DNA from: an uncultured Clostridia bacterium
GTDB taxonomy: Bacteria; Bacillota; Clostridia; Oscillospirales; Acutalibacteraceae
Assembly (NCBI GenBank): GCA_944380885.1
Contig: CALWIZ010000026.1
Coordinates: forward strand, 1-38,073
Direction: 5' to 3'
DNA length: 38,073 nt
In this document: positions 18,101 to 26,778 of the stretch, piece by piece
How positions within the stretch are numbered: position 1 is the stretch's first letter
How the letters are laid out: every line of letters starts with the position of its first letter
Notes under the pieces: generated by a model
Seen by the model: only the letters and a program-made list of their open reading frames with translations
Database searches by the model: none
Told to the model about the DNA's origin: nothing
Position numbers and translations under genes: made by a program

Positions 18101-20354
18101 TGACGGTCTTATGCCGTTTACCTCTGTAAATGATGTTTACGACAACGCCTCGCACTGGAAAAACGAAGGAGTACAGACTGTGACCGGTTCCTCGGCGCTT
18201 GTCGGCAGTACTTCCCTGATGGTAGGAAAAATAGCTGCCGGTAATCAGCGAACAGAACTAAATGTGGTTGATATGGCGGCGATACCGGGATTCAGCAAAT
18301 CGGATTTCAGCAAGGTGAGCGGACTTATGCTGCGCGTTAAAATCATCGGAGGCGACAGCTCGGTCACAAAAAACATTGCCTTTGCGATAAATCAGGAGGG
18401 ACTTGAAAAGCGCACATGGCTCGGCAACAATGCCTCAGCGTACGACCTTGAGGGAAATCCGCTGCAGCTAAGGAACGCGAATTTGGAGGTTGTACTTACG
18501 GGTAATTTTGACGGATATCTTTTCCTGCCTTTTGAGGACGCGCGCAGCGAGGTCGTTACGGTGCCCGGATATTACGACAGCTATCAGACCTATCCTGGAA
18601 ATATGGCGGACTTCTCAAAGGATTACACACTCCAGATTATGTTCAACGGAGACGTATGGGGAAATACGTCGGTTTATATCGACGATATGCGCATTTACAG
18701 CGGTAACAAGCATATAAATATCCTCAAAGAGCTGTATGATGGAATAATCACCGTACAGCAGCCGGATTATTACACGCTTCCGTTTGACTTTGCGGGCGGT
18801 ATGACCCCATTCAAGGAGCCGCTTGACGGAGGACTATATGTTCAGAACAATGGCGAATACGGCACCGGCGGAACACTGACCTATGAATTGTCGGATATAC
18901 AGAACCGCAAAGCCATGAAAATAAAATTTGCCGATAACCTTACTGACGCGTACAGCGTTTATACATCAAAGGCGCTTGTTCAGGGCGCTGATAATATGAA
19001 GGGCTTTGTGCTGCGGGTAAAGACCGACTGCAAGGAGTCGGCCACATTCGGGATAATGACCGACTGGCTTACAGACGATTCTACTGTTTTCGGTTCCGGA
19101 GCGGTACTTTACGATACAAAGGGTAATATCGTAGACCAGCCGCGTGAAAAATACAACTGGCTCGGAATAGGACTACCCGCGGATTTTGACGGCTTTATAT
19201 TTATTCCGTATGAGCGAGGCTTTATTGAAAAGAGAAGCGCAAACTGCTCTGCGGTGGACGGCTGGAAATTCAGCAATAAGCAGCGGCTTATGCAGCTTAT
19301 ATTCCACGGCGAAGAGCAATGGCAGGGCGCTACTTTTACAGTGGATTATTTCGGAGAGTATTCTGATACGAATTATGTGGGACTTATAGAATCGTTAGGA
19401 TATGAGATAAAAACCGAATCGGCAATATACTGGCGTGATATATATGGAACCGCCGCGGATAAATTTTTCTATAACATCAGGCTTAATGAGGTGTTTGACG
19501 CGGCTACTCTTGATGAGCTTACTAACTGGACAGTGCTTAACGGGGAAGACTATGGCGGCAAAAGCTCGTTTGCTGCGTCAAATGTAAGACTTGGAAACAA
19601 CTCGCTTATCATAGGCTCGTCAAAGAGCGGAGATTCGTATACCACCGGCGGCGTACGCTCTGCGGCAAAGTATTCCTACGGCTATTACGAGGCAGTTATA
19701 ACTCTGCCCGAGATATCCGGAATAGACAGTCTTTTCAGATTGGTTACAGACGGTGATTACAGAGCCGGAGGAACCGCGTTTGAGATAGATATAGCCTATC
19801 TTAATGAGCTTTATGAGCTTAAGACCGGATACCGCTATATGGAGAATCATACTCCGCTTGAGCAGGGCGGAAAGGTAATAGACGGCGGCGCGATAGCTGA
19901 AATTAACGATGATTTTGCCGGTGTTTCGCACACCTACGGACTGCTTTATACCTATGATTACCTACGCTTCTATGTTGACGGAGAGCTCGTGCGTGTGGTT
20001 GAAAATGATTTTGCGCGCGGAGGCACCTATATAGAGCTTGCGCAGACTGTTACGGGAGAAGTAAACGGCGACCTTAATGCGCAAAGCTCTGAAATGCATA
20101 TCAGCAATGTTTCGTACTGGGAAATAGATATGGACGAAATGAGCAGATATGACGCTCTGACCGATGAGGAAAAACTTATGCTGGGTGCGGGCGGAACTGA
20201 TACCTCCGGCGGCAATAAAGTGGCGCCCGGAAAATCCGTTAGCCGAGTGTTCCTTATTTTGTCCGTAACTCTGGGTGTCGCGGATATAATTTGTCTTGCC
20301 GTTCTCGCGGTTACAGTCATTTCCGGCAAAAAGAAAGGAAGGGTTGCTGTATGA
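15174..20354 (+). CDS. Giant membrane-anchored surface protein: six ~234-residue modules plus GH16-like domain
   Basis: The 1726-residue product has a signal peptide cut after about residue 30 (VASA|ET). Six tandem modules start near residues 33, 268, 502, 735, 969 and 1200. Each carries TWLG or a variant, FDGFxFxP, ARSE (modules 1-5) and a final YIDDI strand, and is joined to the next by a connector of the type SLGYxxxAVxQPxRY. Such beta-sandwich endings resemble carbohydrate-binding modules, but no named family is recognised. Residues ~1438-1660 look like a GH16/laminarinase concanavalin fold (SYGYYEAVITLPEISG; FEIDIAY 1536-1542). The usual ExDxE/ExDxxE third Glu is absent, so binding rather than cleavage is likely. 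A C-terminal membrane helix (~1690-1715) and basic tail, without LPXTG, anchor it. CGGGAGG precedes the ATG. It probably captures glycan for the transport genes next door. Confidence 0.85.
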   Translation: MKRILSSAVAVCTVLSIVFGLIANVYVASAETFWKGFLLSFEDSNPFDSISNVYNGAEHWTSDGIGTVSGAEALNGSSSLKISDISDKNSETRLKIIDAPGMPEFSKTDFSEASGIAFRIKIADGEGSLRHKIMIALRQSGVAKATWLGKQSVAYDTDGSRVEISTENLGLYLPAGFDGFVFLPFRDARSEQVTVPGSYDTYQTYPDSMVDLSENYTLQMYLGDSSWNGSDVYIDDICVYSGEETADHYELLRSLGYSISAVAQPSRYSLPLSFEEQYNPFVNVNNIYDNAEHISGEGIALVSGNEALNGIFSLKVGPIREGNQRTMLTNAAMKAEPDFSKTDFSKISGIMLRIKISGYTGTASHRFTVALRQDGVAKATWLGYGSSAYDLAGNKIEITTENLGLSLPSGFDGFVFMPLEYARSEQVTEPGYYDNYQTHPESMVDLSKDYSFQIYLNDETYNGTTVYIDDINYYSGHTHGEHLEFIKSLGYATTAVVQPSRYSFPLPFDNGLMPFTSVSNVYDDAEHVSSEGVALVSGSEALNGTASVKVGPIREGNQRTILTNVPMTAVDGFSKTDFSKVTGIALRIKLTGDSSGTHKFTVALRQDGVQKPTWLGYGAAAYDLSGEIIEIKTEQLALNLPAGFDGFVFIPLESARSEQVTEPGYYDTYQSYPENMVDLSKEFNMQIYFHDETWNGMTVYMDDIGIYSGTDAASHYEYLEKLGYVITAVAQPERYSLPLSFDEEYNPFITVTDVYDNAEHPAKGGIGLVGGTEMLNGVYSLKVGPIRDGNQRTLLTNAKMAAESNFSVSDFSKITGIMLRIKITGGGKNGNHRFTVALRQDGVGKPTWLGYGAVAYDLKGEKVDITSEQLAAVLPEGFDGFLFLPLESARSEQVTVPGYYDNYQTYPENMVDLSKDYNMQIYFHDETWNGSTVYIDDISFYGGSTHKEHIELLNSLGYNTSAVIQPSRYSFPIIFDDGLMPFTSVNDVYDNASHWKNEGVQTVTGSSALVGSTSLMVGKIAAGNQRTELNVVDMAAIPGFSKSDFSKVSGLMLRVKIIGGDSSVTKNIAFAINQEGLEKRTWLGNNASAYDLEGNPLQLRNANLEVVLTGNFDGYLFLPFEDARSEVVTVPGYYDSYQTYPGNMADFSKDYTLQIMFNGDVWGNTSVYIDDMRIYSGNKHINILKELYDGIITVQQPDYYTLPFDFAGGMTPFKEPLDGGLYVQNNGEYGTGGTLTYELSDIQNRKAMKIKFADNLTDAYSVYTSKALVQGADNMKGFVLRVKTDCKESATFGIMTDWLTDDSTVFGSGAVLYDTKGNIVDQPREKYNWLGIGLPADFDGFIFIPYERGFIEKRSANCSAVDGWKFSNKQRLMQLIFHGEEQWQGATFTVDYFGEYSDTNYVGLIESLGYEIKTESAIYWRDIYGTAADKFFYNIRLNEVFDAATLDELTNWTVLNGEDYGGKSSFAASNVRLGNNSLIIGSSKSGDSYTTGGVRSAAKYSYGYYEAVITLPEISGIDSLFRLVTDGDYRAGGTAFEIDIAYLNELYELKTGYRYMENHTPLEQGGKVIDGGAIAEINDDFAGVSHTYGLLYTYDYLRFYVDGELVRVVENDFARGGTYIELAQTVTGEVNGDLNAQSSEMHISNVSYWEIDMDEMSRYDALTDEEKLMLGAGGTDTSGGNKVAPGKSVSRVFLILSVTLGVADIICLAVLAVTVISGKKKGRVAV
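15270..19440 (+). repeat. Six tandem protein modules with A-B-A-B super-repeat
   Basis: The modules begin near bases 15270, 15975, 16677, 17376, 18078 and 18771, about 0.7 kb each. Modules 2 and 4 open with YSLPLSF and YNPF. Modules 3 and 5 open with YSFP and a GLMPFTSV segment. The connectors after 1 and 3 (SHYE/DHYE type) resemble each other, as do those after 2 and 4 (THxEH type). The pattern suggests that a two-module unit of about 1.4 kb was duplicated. Module 6 is the most diverged and lacks ARSE. DNA identity between copies is visibly limited, so the duplications are old. Confidence 0.85.
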
Positions 20355-21667
20355 AAAAATTTTTGACAAGGATTATTACCGCCTGCGCGGCTGTGGTCAC
20401 AGCGGTTTCCGTTTGCTGCGGCGCTCCGTTCGGAGTGTCGGCGGAAAGATACTCGGAATCAACTGATTTTATGGCGGGCAAATACGGCATATTTTTACAT
20501 TATCTCGCTTCAATGCAGCTCGGCGGCAGCGCCCCCTTAAGCAGCTGGAACGAGCTTGTAAATTCCTTTGATACCGATGCGTTTGCGAAAAGTGCTGACG
20601 ACGTGGGAGCTTCATGGGTTTGCATTACTCTTACACAGTCTGACGGACTTTACTGCATTCCGATGCCTGAGCTTGAAAATATGATAGGCGGCTCAAAGCT
20701 GTCGACCGACCGGGATCTGGTGCTTGACCTTTATAATTCGCTTGAGCCTTACGGTATAAAGCTGATGCTTTACTGGATACCCGGAGCGACAACCGCCAAC
20801 ACGGCGGTAGCCAAGGCGCTCGGCGCGGAGCGACGTGTATCCGGAGAGCTGGCTGGCGGTCAGAGCAACTCCGATTATATGCTTAACTGGACGGTTGTAA
20901 AAAATCAGTCGTCGCTTATGAGCGCCGTTTCTGAACGCTACGGAGAAAAAATATCCGGCTGGTGGATAGATGGATGCTATGATTCAACCGGATTTAACGA
21001 GCGGGTTGCCGAGCAGGAGGCGGAGGCTCTTAAAAGCGGGAACAAAAACGCGGTTGTAGCATTTAATAACGGAACTAAGGCGGGAGACTGCCGTTTTGAG
21101 TTTGAAGATTATTCGGCAGGCGAAATATGTCATCCCAATTCCATTGCGGAAACCGATATTTTCGATTATTCGGCGGAGGGCAGATGGACAGAGCTCGGTT
21201 ACCAGAAGCATTTTCTCACCTTCCTCGGAAGCAACTGGGGTACAGGCGGAACAATATACGAAACCGAAAAATTAGTGAAACACTGCTATGAGAATATTCT
21301 CAGCAAGGGAGCCGCGCTTACGCTTGATGTGCGGGTTTCCGGCGACGGCACAATCGAAGCCGACCAGTATGCGCAGCTTGCCCGCCTTAACGAGTATGTT
21401 TCCTCAATGCCGGAAATAACGCTTGATAATATTGTGGATAACAGAAGCGAAAGCACCGAAGCCGAAAGCGAAGAGAGTGAAGGCGCAGAGAATATGGCGT
21501 CATCGCAGACAGATACGGCAACCGATGTCAGCGTAAAGAATGAGAGCACTGAAAACGGAGGTGTGCTGCGCACTGTTATAATAATTGCCGAAGCGGCTGT
21601 TCTCGCGGCAGGTATCGTTTTAATAACGGTTATGCTAATAAGAAGAAAAAGGGTTGAAAGAAAATGA
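20351..21667 (+). CDS. Membrane-anchored GH29-like (alpha-L-fucosidase-related) surface protein
   Basis: The chosen ATG 20351 overlaps the stop of the giant gene (ATGA) and follows AGGAAGG; the frame is open upstream but runs inside that gene. The product has 438 residues: signal peptide ending SVSA, then a ~310-residue TIM-barrel-like domain. KYGIFLHYL near the start corresponds to the GiFiHwG strand of GH29. GWWIDGCYD with Asp207 corresponds to the nucleophile strand. FNNGTK and ED/GEICHPN follow in the position of substrate-binding loops. A low-complexity Ser/Glu-rich stalk (~360-395) and a membrane helix with basic tail (RRKRVERK) end the protein. The similarity to GH29 is distant, so true fucosidase activity is not assured. 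Paralogues lie at 25822 and 28281. Confidence 0.78.
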   Translation: MKKFLTRIITACAAVVTAVSVCCGAPFGVSAERYSESTDFMAGKYGIFLHYLASMQLGGSAPLSSWNELVNSFDTDAFAKSADDVGASWVCITLTQSDGLYCIPMPELENMIGGSKLSTDRDLVLDLYNSLEPYGIKLMLYWIPGATTANTAVAKALGAERRVSGELAGGQSNSDYMLNWTVVKNQSSLMSAVSERYGEKISGWWIDGCYDSTGFNERVAEQEAEALKSGNKNAVVAFNNGTKAGDCRFEFEDYSAGEICHPNSIAETDIFDYSAEGRWTELGYQKHFLTFLGSNWGTGGTIYETEKLVKHCYENILSKGAALTLDVRVSGDGTIEADQYAQLARLNEYVSSMPEITLDNIVDNRSESTEAESEESEGAENMASSQTDTATDVSVKNESTENGGVLRTVIIIAEAAVLAAGIVLITVMLIRRKRVERK

Positions 21668-22407
21668 TTAAATTAGGCGTGGCGGATTACGGGCTTAACT
21701 GCTGGGACGGCGCGCTGTATGATTACAGCGACCGGCTGGCTCTGCTTAAAAGCCACGGATATTCGGGAATAGAGCGTCTTGAAGTGCGCACCGAAGCGGA
21801 GCTTGTTGAAACGGCCGCCGCAGCGAGGCGCCTCGGTATGGGTTTTGCTACATGCCGGGGCGGCACAGCCGCGGAAACAATAAAATGGTCGGCTGCGCTC
21901 GGATATGATTATGTATGGGCTGAATCAAAAAGCGGCGAGCTGCCGGTTTTTTGCGAGCAGACACGTATTCAGGCAGATGCTGCCGCGAAATACGGACTGA
22001 AGGTCTCTGTGCATAACCATTTAGGTCTCGCGGTCGAACGCTCAGAGCAGTTAGAGGAATTTCTCAGGCTGTGCCCGCAGTGCGGAGTGATACTTGATGT
22101 CGGGCATCTCCATGCCGCAGGAGGAGATCCTATTTATATTATAAAAAAATACGCTGACCGTATTTCAGCGGTACATATCAAGGATTATGTGATCAAGGAT
22201 CCGGACGGACAGTACTGGTGGGACCGTATAAGGTTCTGTGAGCTTTCTGCCGGGGTAATGGGCGAGCTTAATACGGAAATTCTCAAAACGCTTAAAAACG
22301 CGGGCTACTGCGGTTGGATATTCGTTGAACACGATACGCATTTAAGAAATCCCGCGGAGGATCTTGCGGTGAGTATTAAATTCATTGAAAAGGCGGGTGT
22401 GCTCTGA
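21664..22407 (+). CDS. Sugar phosphate isomerase/epimerase family TIM barrel (AP endonuclease 2 fold)
   Basis: The 247-residue protein overlaps the preceding stop by 4 bases (ATGA). Metal-ligand positions of xylose-isomerase-like barrels are in place: His117-Asn-His119 in the NHLG strand, Asp145-Val-Gly-His148 in DVGHLH, His171 in HIKD, and Glu222-His223 in VEHDTH. No signal peptide is seen, so it acts in the cytoplasm on a sugar or keto-sugar. It sits 4 bases before a Gfo/Idh/MocA oxidoreductase gene; such pairs occur in inositol, 3-keto-glycoside and C-glycoside pathways, so an isomerase or keto-glycoside-processing role is possible. The exact substrate is unknown. Confidence 0.87.
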   Translation: MIKLGVADYGLNCWDGALYDYSDRLALLKSHGYSGIERLEVRTEAELVETAAAARRLGMGFATCRGGTAAETIKWSAALGYDYVWAESKSGELPVFCEQTRIQADAAAKYGLKVSVHNHLGLAVERSEQLEEFLRLCPQCGVILDVGHLHAAGGDPIYIIKKYADRISAVHIKDYVIKDPDGQYWWDRIRFCELSAGVMGELNTEILKTLKNAGYCGWIFVEHDTHLRNPAEDLAVSIKFIEKAGVL

Positions 22408-22411
22408 TATA

Positions 22412-23494
22412 ATGGATAAACCGATAAATATAGGAATCGTAGGTCTCGGCCGCGCCGGAAACGGAATGCACCTGAATGAGATCAAAAATAAAACGGACAA
22501 ATTCCGTGTCGCCGCCGTATGCGATATTATTCCCGAAAGGGCGGAGCGCGCGGCGCGTGAATTATCATGCAGGGCATATTTCAGTATAGAAGATATGCTT
22601 AAAGACAGTAATGTTGAACTTGCCGACATCGCGACAAGAACCGTCGATCATTACAAACACGCGCTTGCGGCGCTTGAGGAAGGGAAAAAGGTTTTTCTTG
22701 AAAAACCAGCCTGCTGTTCGTACGATGAGTTTTCAAAACTTGTGGAATACGCCAACAAGCCGGGAGAAACAAGACTGTATGTAAGGCAGAACAGAAGATT
22801 TGAGGCAATATTCAATTATTTCCTGAATACCGTGCGTTCGGGACTGCTCGGAAATGTTTTTGATATACGCATAAGCCAGATGGGTTATCAGCGGCGGGAC
22901 GACTGGCAGACTTTAAGCCGTTTCGGCGGCGGGCAGCTGCTTAACTGGGGACCGCATATAATTGATCAGGCGTTGGTGCTGTTAGGCTCGCAGGTAAAAA
23001 GTATGTCTTCAGACTTAAAACAGGCGGCTGCCGGCGGAGACTGCGAGGATCATTTTTCCGTTTACCTGCGCGGGGAAAACGGCAGAAGCGTTTCACTCTG
23101 CATAAGCGGGGCGGCGGCGCTCGGGCAGGGGAGAAAATATGAGGCCTACGGTGACAGGGGCGCCATGATATGCGAAAATAACCTGATAAAAGCCAGATAT
23201 ATAAATCCGGAGCAGATTCTTCCTGATGTGGTGTCTGATCCGGGAACGCCGGGACAGAGCTTTGGCAGCAGCGGCACATTTGAAGCGGCGGTAGCTCCGG
23301 AATGGGTCGAAACCGAAAAAACGATTGACACTGAGGACCTCAGCGTGATATGGGATCATCTTTACGAAAGCATAAGACACGGAAAGCCTTTTCCGGTAAC
23401 CGACAGTGAGGTTTTGTCGGTGATGAAGGTCATAAGCGCGGCAAAAAAGGAACCGATCGTTTTATCTGAAAATATAAACGGATATGAAAAATAA
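22412..23494 (+). CDS. Gfo/Idh/MocA-family NAD(P)-dependent oxidoreductase
   Basis: The 360-residue protein (ATG 22412; upstream ATG-less codons back to 22385 overlap the isomerase gene) starts with the Rossmann motif IGIVGLGRAGNGMH. EKPACCSYDEF around residue 94 is the conserved EKP turn that places the catalytic Lys. GGGQLLNWGPHIIDQAL around residue 173 contains the active-site His/Asp region. Length fits the family. It reads as a cytoplasmic sugar dehydrogenase that works with the isomerase just upstream. Its stop overlaps the GH95 start by 11 bases, so the three genes are likely co-translated. Confidence 0.9.
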   Translation: MDKPINIGIVGLGRAGNGMHLNEIKNKTDKFRVAAVCDIIPERAERAARELSCRAYFSIEDMLKDSNVELADIATRTVDHYKHALAALEEGKKVFLEKPACCSYDEFSKLVEYANKPGETRLYVRQNRRFEAIFNYFLNTVRSGLLGNVFDIRISQMGYQRRDDWQTLSRFGGGQLLNWGPHIIDQALVLLGSQVKSMSSDLKQAAAGGDCEDHFSVYLRGENGRSVSLCISGAAALGQGRKYEAYGDRGAMICENNLIKARYINPEQILPDVVSDPGTPGQSFGSSGTFEAAVAPEWVETEKTIDTEDLSVIWDHLYESIRHGKPFPVTDSEVLSVMKVISAAKKEPIVLSENINGYEK

Positions 23495-25829
23495 GCAGTA
23501 TATTCTCAAATACAGTTCTCCGGCTCCGTTCGGAAACGAGGAAGCCAATGGATTCAATACCTCAAATCCGGAAAACGACGGCTGGGAAAAATGGTCGCTG
23601 CCTGTCGGAAACGGCTTTTTCGGCGCTAATATTTTCGGAAGAACGGAAACCGAGCGTATCCAGCTTACCGAAAACAGCTTCGCAAATCCTATGAACGCGG
23701 AAAACTGCGGAGCGGGCCTTAATAATATAGCGGAAATATATATTGATATCTTTCATAAAAATCCGGAAAAATACGGGCGCGGACTTGACATAGAAAATGC
23801 CGAGGCGTATGTTGAATATGATTATGCGGGTGTAAAGTACAGACGGGAATATTTTGCTTCTTATCCTGACAGGGTAATGGTCGTAAAGCTGACCGCCGGC
23901 ACAAAAAACGCTCTTTCGTTCAGATTAAGGGCGGAAGCCCCGTTTGTGAGGGATTATTGCGTAAAGCCGCAGGACGGAATGGGAAAAACCGGCGAGGTTT
24001 CTGTTTACGATAATTTCATACTGCTTACAACACGTCTTGAAGCGTACGATGTATACGGCGCGGTGTGCGTGCTTGCCGAAAGTAACGGTAAGATAACCGC
24101 TGACGGCGGAGCGCTTCATATCTCCGGTGCGGACAGCGCCGTGATTTACATATCCTGCGCCACAAATTACAGGCTTTGCAGTGAAATATTCACCGAGCCC
24201 GACCCAAAGAAAAAGCTCAAAGATAAAAGCTATCCAGCGGAGCGTGTAAAAAATACGGTGAAAAAGGCGGCTGAAAAGGGCGCTGAAAAAATAAAAGAAG
24301 ACCATTTGAAGGATTATAGAAGTCTGTTCGGCACAGCTTCAATTGACCTTGGAGGCGATGTGCCTGAATGTACCACTGACAGGCTGCTTGAAGATTTCAG
24401 AAACGGCGGAGACGGCAGGTATTTGCAGGAGCTGCTGTTTCAGTACGGGCGGTATTTGCTTATCGCCTCTTCGAGGAAAGGCGGACTTCCGGCAAACCTT
24501 CAGGGTATCTGGAACTGTTACGCGGACGCTCCGTGGACAGCCGGATACTGGCACAACATAAATATACAGATGAATTACTGGTTTTGCTTCGGATGCGGAC
24601 TTGCAGAGCTGTTCGAGCCTTACGCGGATTATTTTTCAGCGTACAGAAAAGCGGCGGAAAACGGGGCGGACAGCTATGTAATGGAGCTTTTCCCCGAAAA
24701 CTATTCGGGAGCCGGAAAAAACGGCTGGTCAATAGCGACCGGAGGCTGGCCGTATGAAATACAGCCGATTAACGCAGATGAGTATAATCATTCGGGCCCC
24801 GGAACCGGCGCTATGACCGCTATGCTTTTCTGGGATTATTACGATTTCACCGCGGACAAAGAGCTGCTTTCAAAAATATGCTATCCGGCTCTTTACGGCG
24901 CGGCGCTCTTTCTCTCTAAAATTATGGTCTGTGAAAACGGAGTGTGGCTTATTAAGTATTCCGCGTCGCCAGAACAGTGGCAGGACGGCAAATGCTACCG
25001 TACAAAGGGCTGCGCCTTTGACCAGCAGACATGCTATGAGGTTTTCTGCGCAGCGGTAAAAGCGGCTGAAATACTTGGACTTGAGAATGACAGTCTGATA
25101 AAAACGCTGCGGGAGAGAATAGATAAGCTCGAGCCGTTTTTGTACGGTGAGAGCGGTCAGGTAAAGGAATACCGCGAGGAAAAGGAATACGGCAGCATAG
25201 GCGAATATCACCACAGACATATTTCACAGCTTGTCGGATTTTACCCGGGTGTATTCTACAACAAAGAGGACAGCCGGCTTATATCGGCAGTCAAAAAAAC
25301 GCTGAATCTTCGCGGTGACCGCAGTACCGGCTGGGCAACGGCACACAGAATATGCGCTTGGGCACGGACAGGGGACAGACGGCGTACCTATGAACTCTTA
25401 AAGACATTTATAAATAACTGCATTTTGCCGAACTTGTGGGATACGCATCCGCCGTTTCAGATTGACGGGAATTTCGGCTACTGCGCCGGAGTTTACGAAA
25501 TGCTGGTACAGTCTCATGGGGACAGTACCGAGCTGCTGCCGGCGATTCCGGAGGAATGGAGTGAAGGAGCATTCAGCGGATTATGCGCGAGAGGCGGTTT
25601 CATCTTCAGTGTAAGGTGGAAGGAATGCAGGCCTGAAGAAATATCGGTTTTTTCAGAAGCCGGGAAAACGCTGCGGCTCAAAACAGAAAATTTCAAAATA
25701 ACCGGAATAAATACGACGGATGGCGGGCGTCAGCCTCAATATAGTGTAAAAAACGGCATACTTTTGCTGGAAACTGATATAGGTGAAGAATATATTTTTA
25801 CTTTGAAAGGGGAGGATACCGATGTCTGA
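23484..25829 (+). CDS. GH95 family glycoside hydrolase (alpha-L-fucosidase/L-galactosidase type)
   Basis: The 781-residue length is right for GH95. The N-terminal beta-domain opens with a WEKWSLPVGNGFFGANIFG segment. The (alpha/alpha)6 barrel shows NLQGIWN near residue 338, then HNINIQMNYW with the two Asn of the family active site. SASPEQW near 490 has the general-acid Glu, HRHISQLVGFYPG lies near 576, and HPPFQIDGNFG near 655 contains the catalytic Asp. All key residues I know for the family are present, so it should be active. No signal peptide is seen, so it acts on imported oligosaccharides in the cytoplasm, unlike many secreted GH95 enzymes. Known activities are alpha-1,2-L-fucosidase and alpha-L-galactosidase; which applies is not decidable here. 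It overlaps both neighbours by a few bases. Confidence 0.93.
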   Translation: MKNKQYILKYSSPAPFGNEEANGFNTSNPENDGWEKWSLPVGNGFFGANIFGRTETERIQLTENSFANPMNAENCGAGLNNIAEIYIDIFHKNPEKYGRGLDIENAEAYVEYDYAGVKYRREYFASYPDRVMVVKLTAGTKNALSFRLRAEAPFVRDYCVKPQDGMGKTGEVSVYDNFILLTTRLEAYDVYGAVCVLAESNGKITADGGALHISGADSAVIYISCATNYRLCSEIFTEPDPKKKLKDKSYPAERVKNTVKKAAEKGAEKIKEDHLKDYRSLFGTASIDLGGDVPECTTDRLLEDFRNGGDGRYLQELLFQYGRYLLIASSRKGGLPANLQGIWNCYADAPWTAGYWHNINIQMNYWFCFGCGLAELFEPYADYFSAYRKAAENGADSYVMELFPENYSGAGKNGWSIATGGWPYEIQPINADEYNHSGPGTGAMTAMLFWDYYDFTADKELLSKICYPALYGAALFLSKIMVCENGVWLIKYSASPEQWQDGKCYRTKGCAFDQQTCYEVFCAAVKAAEILGLENDSLIKTLRERIDKLEPFLYGESGQVKEYREEKEYGSIGEYHHRHISQLVGFYPGVFYNKEDSRLISAVKKTLNLRGDRSTGWATAHRICAWARTGDRRRTYELLKTFINNCILPNLWDTHPPFQIDGNFGYCAGVYEMLVQSHGDSTELLPAIPEEWSEGAFSGLCARGGFIFSVRWKECRPEEISVFSEAGKTLRLKTENFKITGINTTDGGRQPQYSVKNGILLLETDIGEEYIFTLKGEDTDV

Positions 25830-26766
25830 AGCGACGGACAGATTTCTTGCAAAAAAATTCGGCGTTTTCTCACATTATCTGGATGGAATACAGAACGGAG
25901 GAGACATCCGCCGAAATCCGAGCGGAAAGCGAACCGGATGGAATGAGCTTGTGAATGAGCTGGACGCCGAGAAGCTGGCTTTTTCGCTTAACAAAATGGG
26001 AGCGGGATATTTTTTCATAACCCTTATGCAGGGTACTGCGCAGCTTTGCGCCCCGAATTCGGCATTCGACCGGATATGCGGTACAAAGCCGGGTGAAGCC
26101 TGCTCAACACGTGATCTTCCGGCGGATTTATACGATGCGCTTTCAAAATATGATATTGATTTGTTTCTTTATTATACCGGTGACGGTCCACATCTTACAC
26201 CCGTCATAAACGAGCTTATGGGTATGCCGGATCCGTGCATACCGGTTACGGAAAAATTTCTTACCAACTGGTCTGAGGTTTTAAGGGAGTATTCCGAAAG
26301 GTATGGCGATAAAGTGAAGGGCTGGTGGATAGATGGTTGTTACGGATGGCTCGGCTACAATGAAAAAAATCTTGCGTATTATGACCACGCGATAAAATCA
26401 GGAAATCCGGACGCTCTTGTAGCATACAACTATGCCGGCGCGGCTGAGGGTCCGCTGGTTCGTTCTCCGTATCCGGAGGAATATGTCGCGGGTGAGCGCA
26501 ATGATTTTATCTGTATACCGCAGGATCGGTATATAGGCGGCGCGCAGGCACACGTTTTCGCCCCTCTCGGTGTTTTGCCGGAAGGGTACGGAGGCGGAGC
26601 GTGGGCGTTTCCGGGTACGAAGCGGGACAGGGAATATATGCTTGATTATATAAAAAAGGTCAATGCCGCCGGCGCCCCTGTTACGGTTGATATTGTCCTT
26701 TACAGGGACGGCAGCTTTGAGCCGGAGCAGGAGAAGCTGCTTACATATGTCGGAACGCACCTGTAA
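25822..26766 (+). CDS. Cytoplasmic GH29-like (alpha-L-fucosidase-related) protein
   Basis: The 314-residue protein is a compact, signal-free relative of the membrane-anchored protein at 20351 and of the N-terminal domain of the dockerin protein at 28281. It keeps KFGVFSHYL and GWWIDGCYG with Asp171 as the expected nucleophile, but the region after it differs (YAGAAEGPLV in place of FNNGTK). It overlaps the GH95 stop by 8 bases. No secretion signal is seen, so it probably acts in the cytoplasm with GH95. Activity is inferred from the fold only, and acid/base identity is unclear. Confidence 0.77.
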   Translation: MSEATDRFLAKKFGVFSHYLDGIQNGGDIRRNPSGKRTGWNELVNELDAEKLAFSLNKMGAGYFFITLMQGTAQLCAPNSAFDRICGTKPGEACSTRDLPADLYDALSKYDIDLFLYYTGDGPHLTPVINELMGMPDPCIPVTEKFLTNWSEVLREYSERYGDKVKGWWIDGCYGWLGYNEKNLAYYDHAIKSGNPDALVAYNYAGAAEGPLVRSPYPEEYVAGERNDFICIPQDRYIGGAQAHVFAPLGVLPEGYGGGAWAFPGTKRDREYMLDYIKKVNAAGAPVTVDIVLYRDGSFEPEQEKLLTYVGTHL

Positions 26767-26778
26767 AAATATAAAGGT

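Noticed and set aside
15270..19440. CRISPR-like regular repeats
   Set aside because: The period is about 0.7 kb and conservation is at protein level; there are no short identical repeats with spacers and no cas genes.
20291..20350. Upstream start for the membrane-anchored GH29-like gene
   Set aside because: It would put a charged non-signal stretch before the clear signal peptide; the ATGA overlap at 20351 is a better fit.
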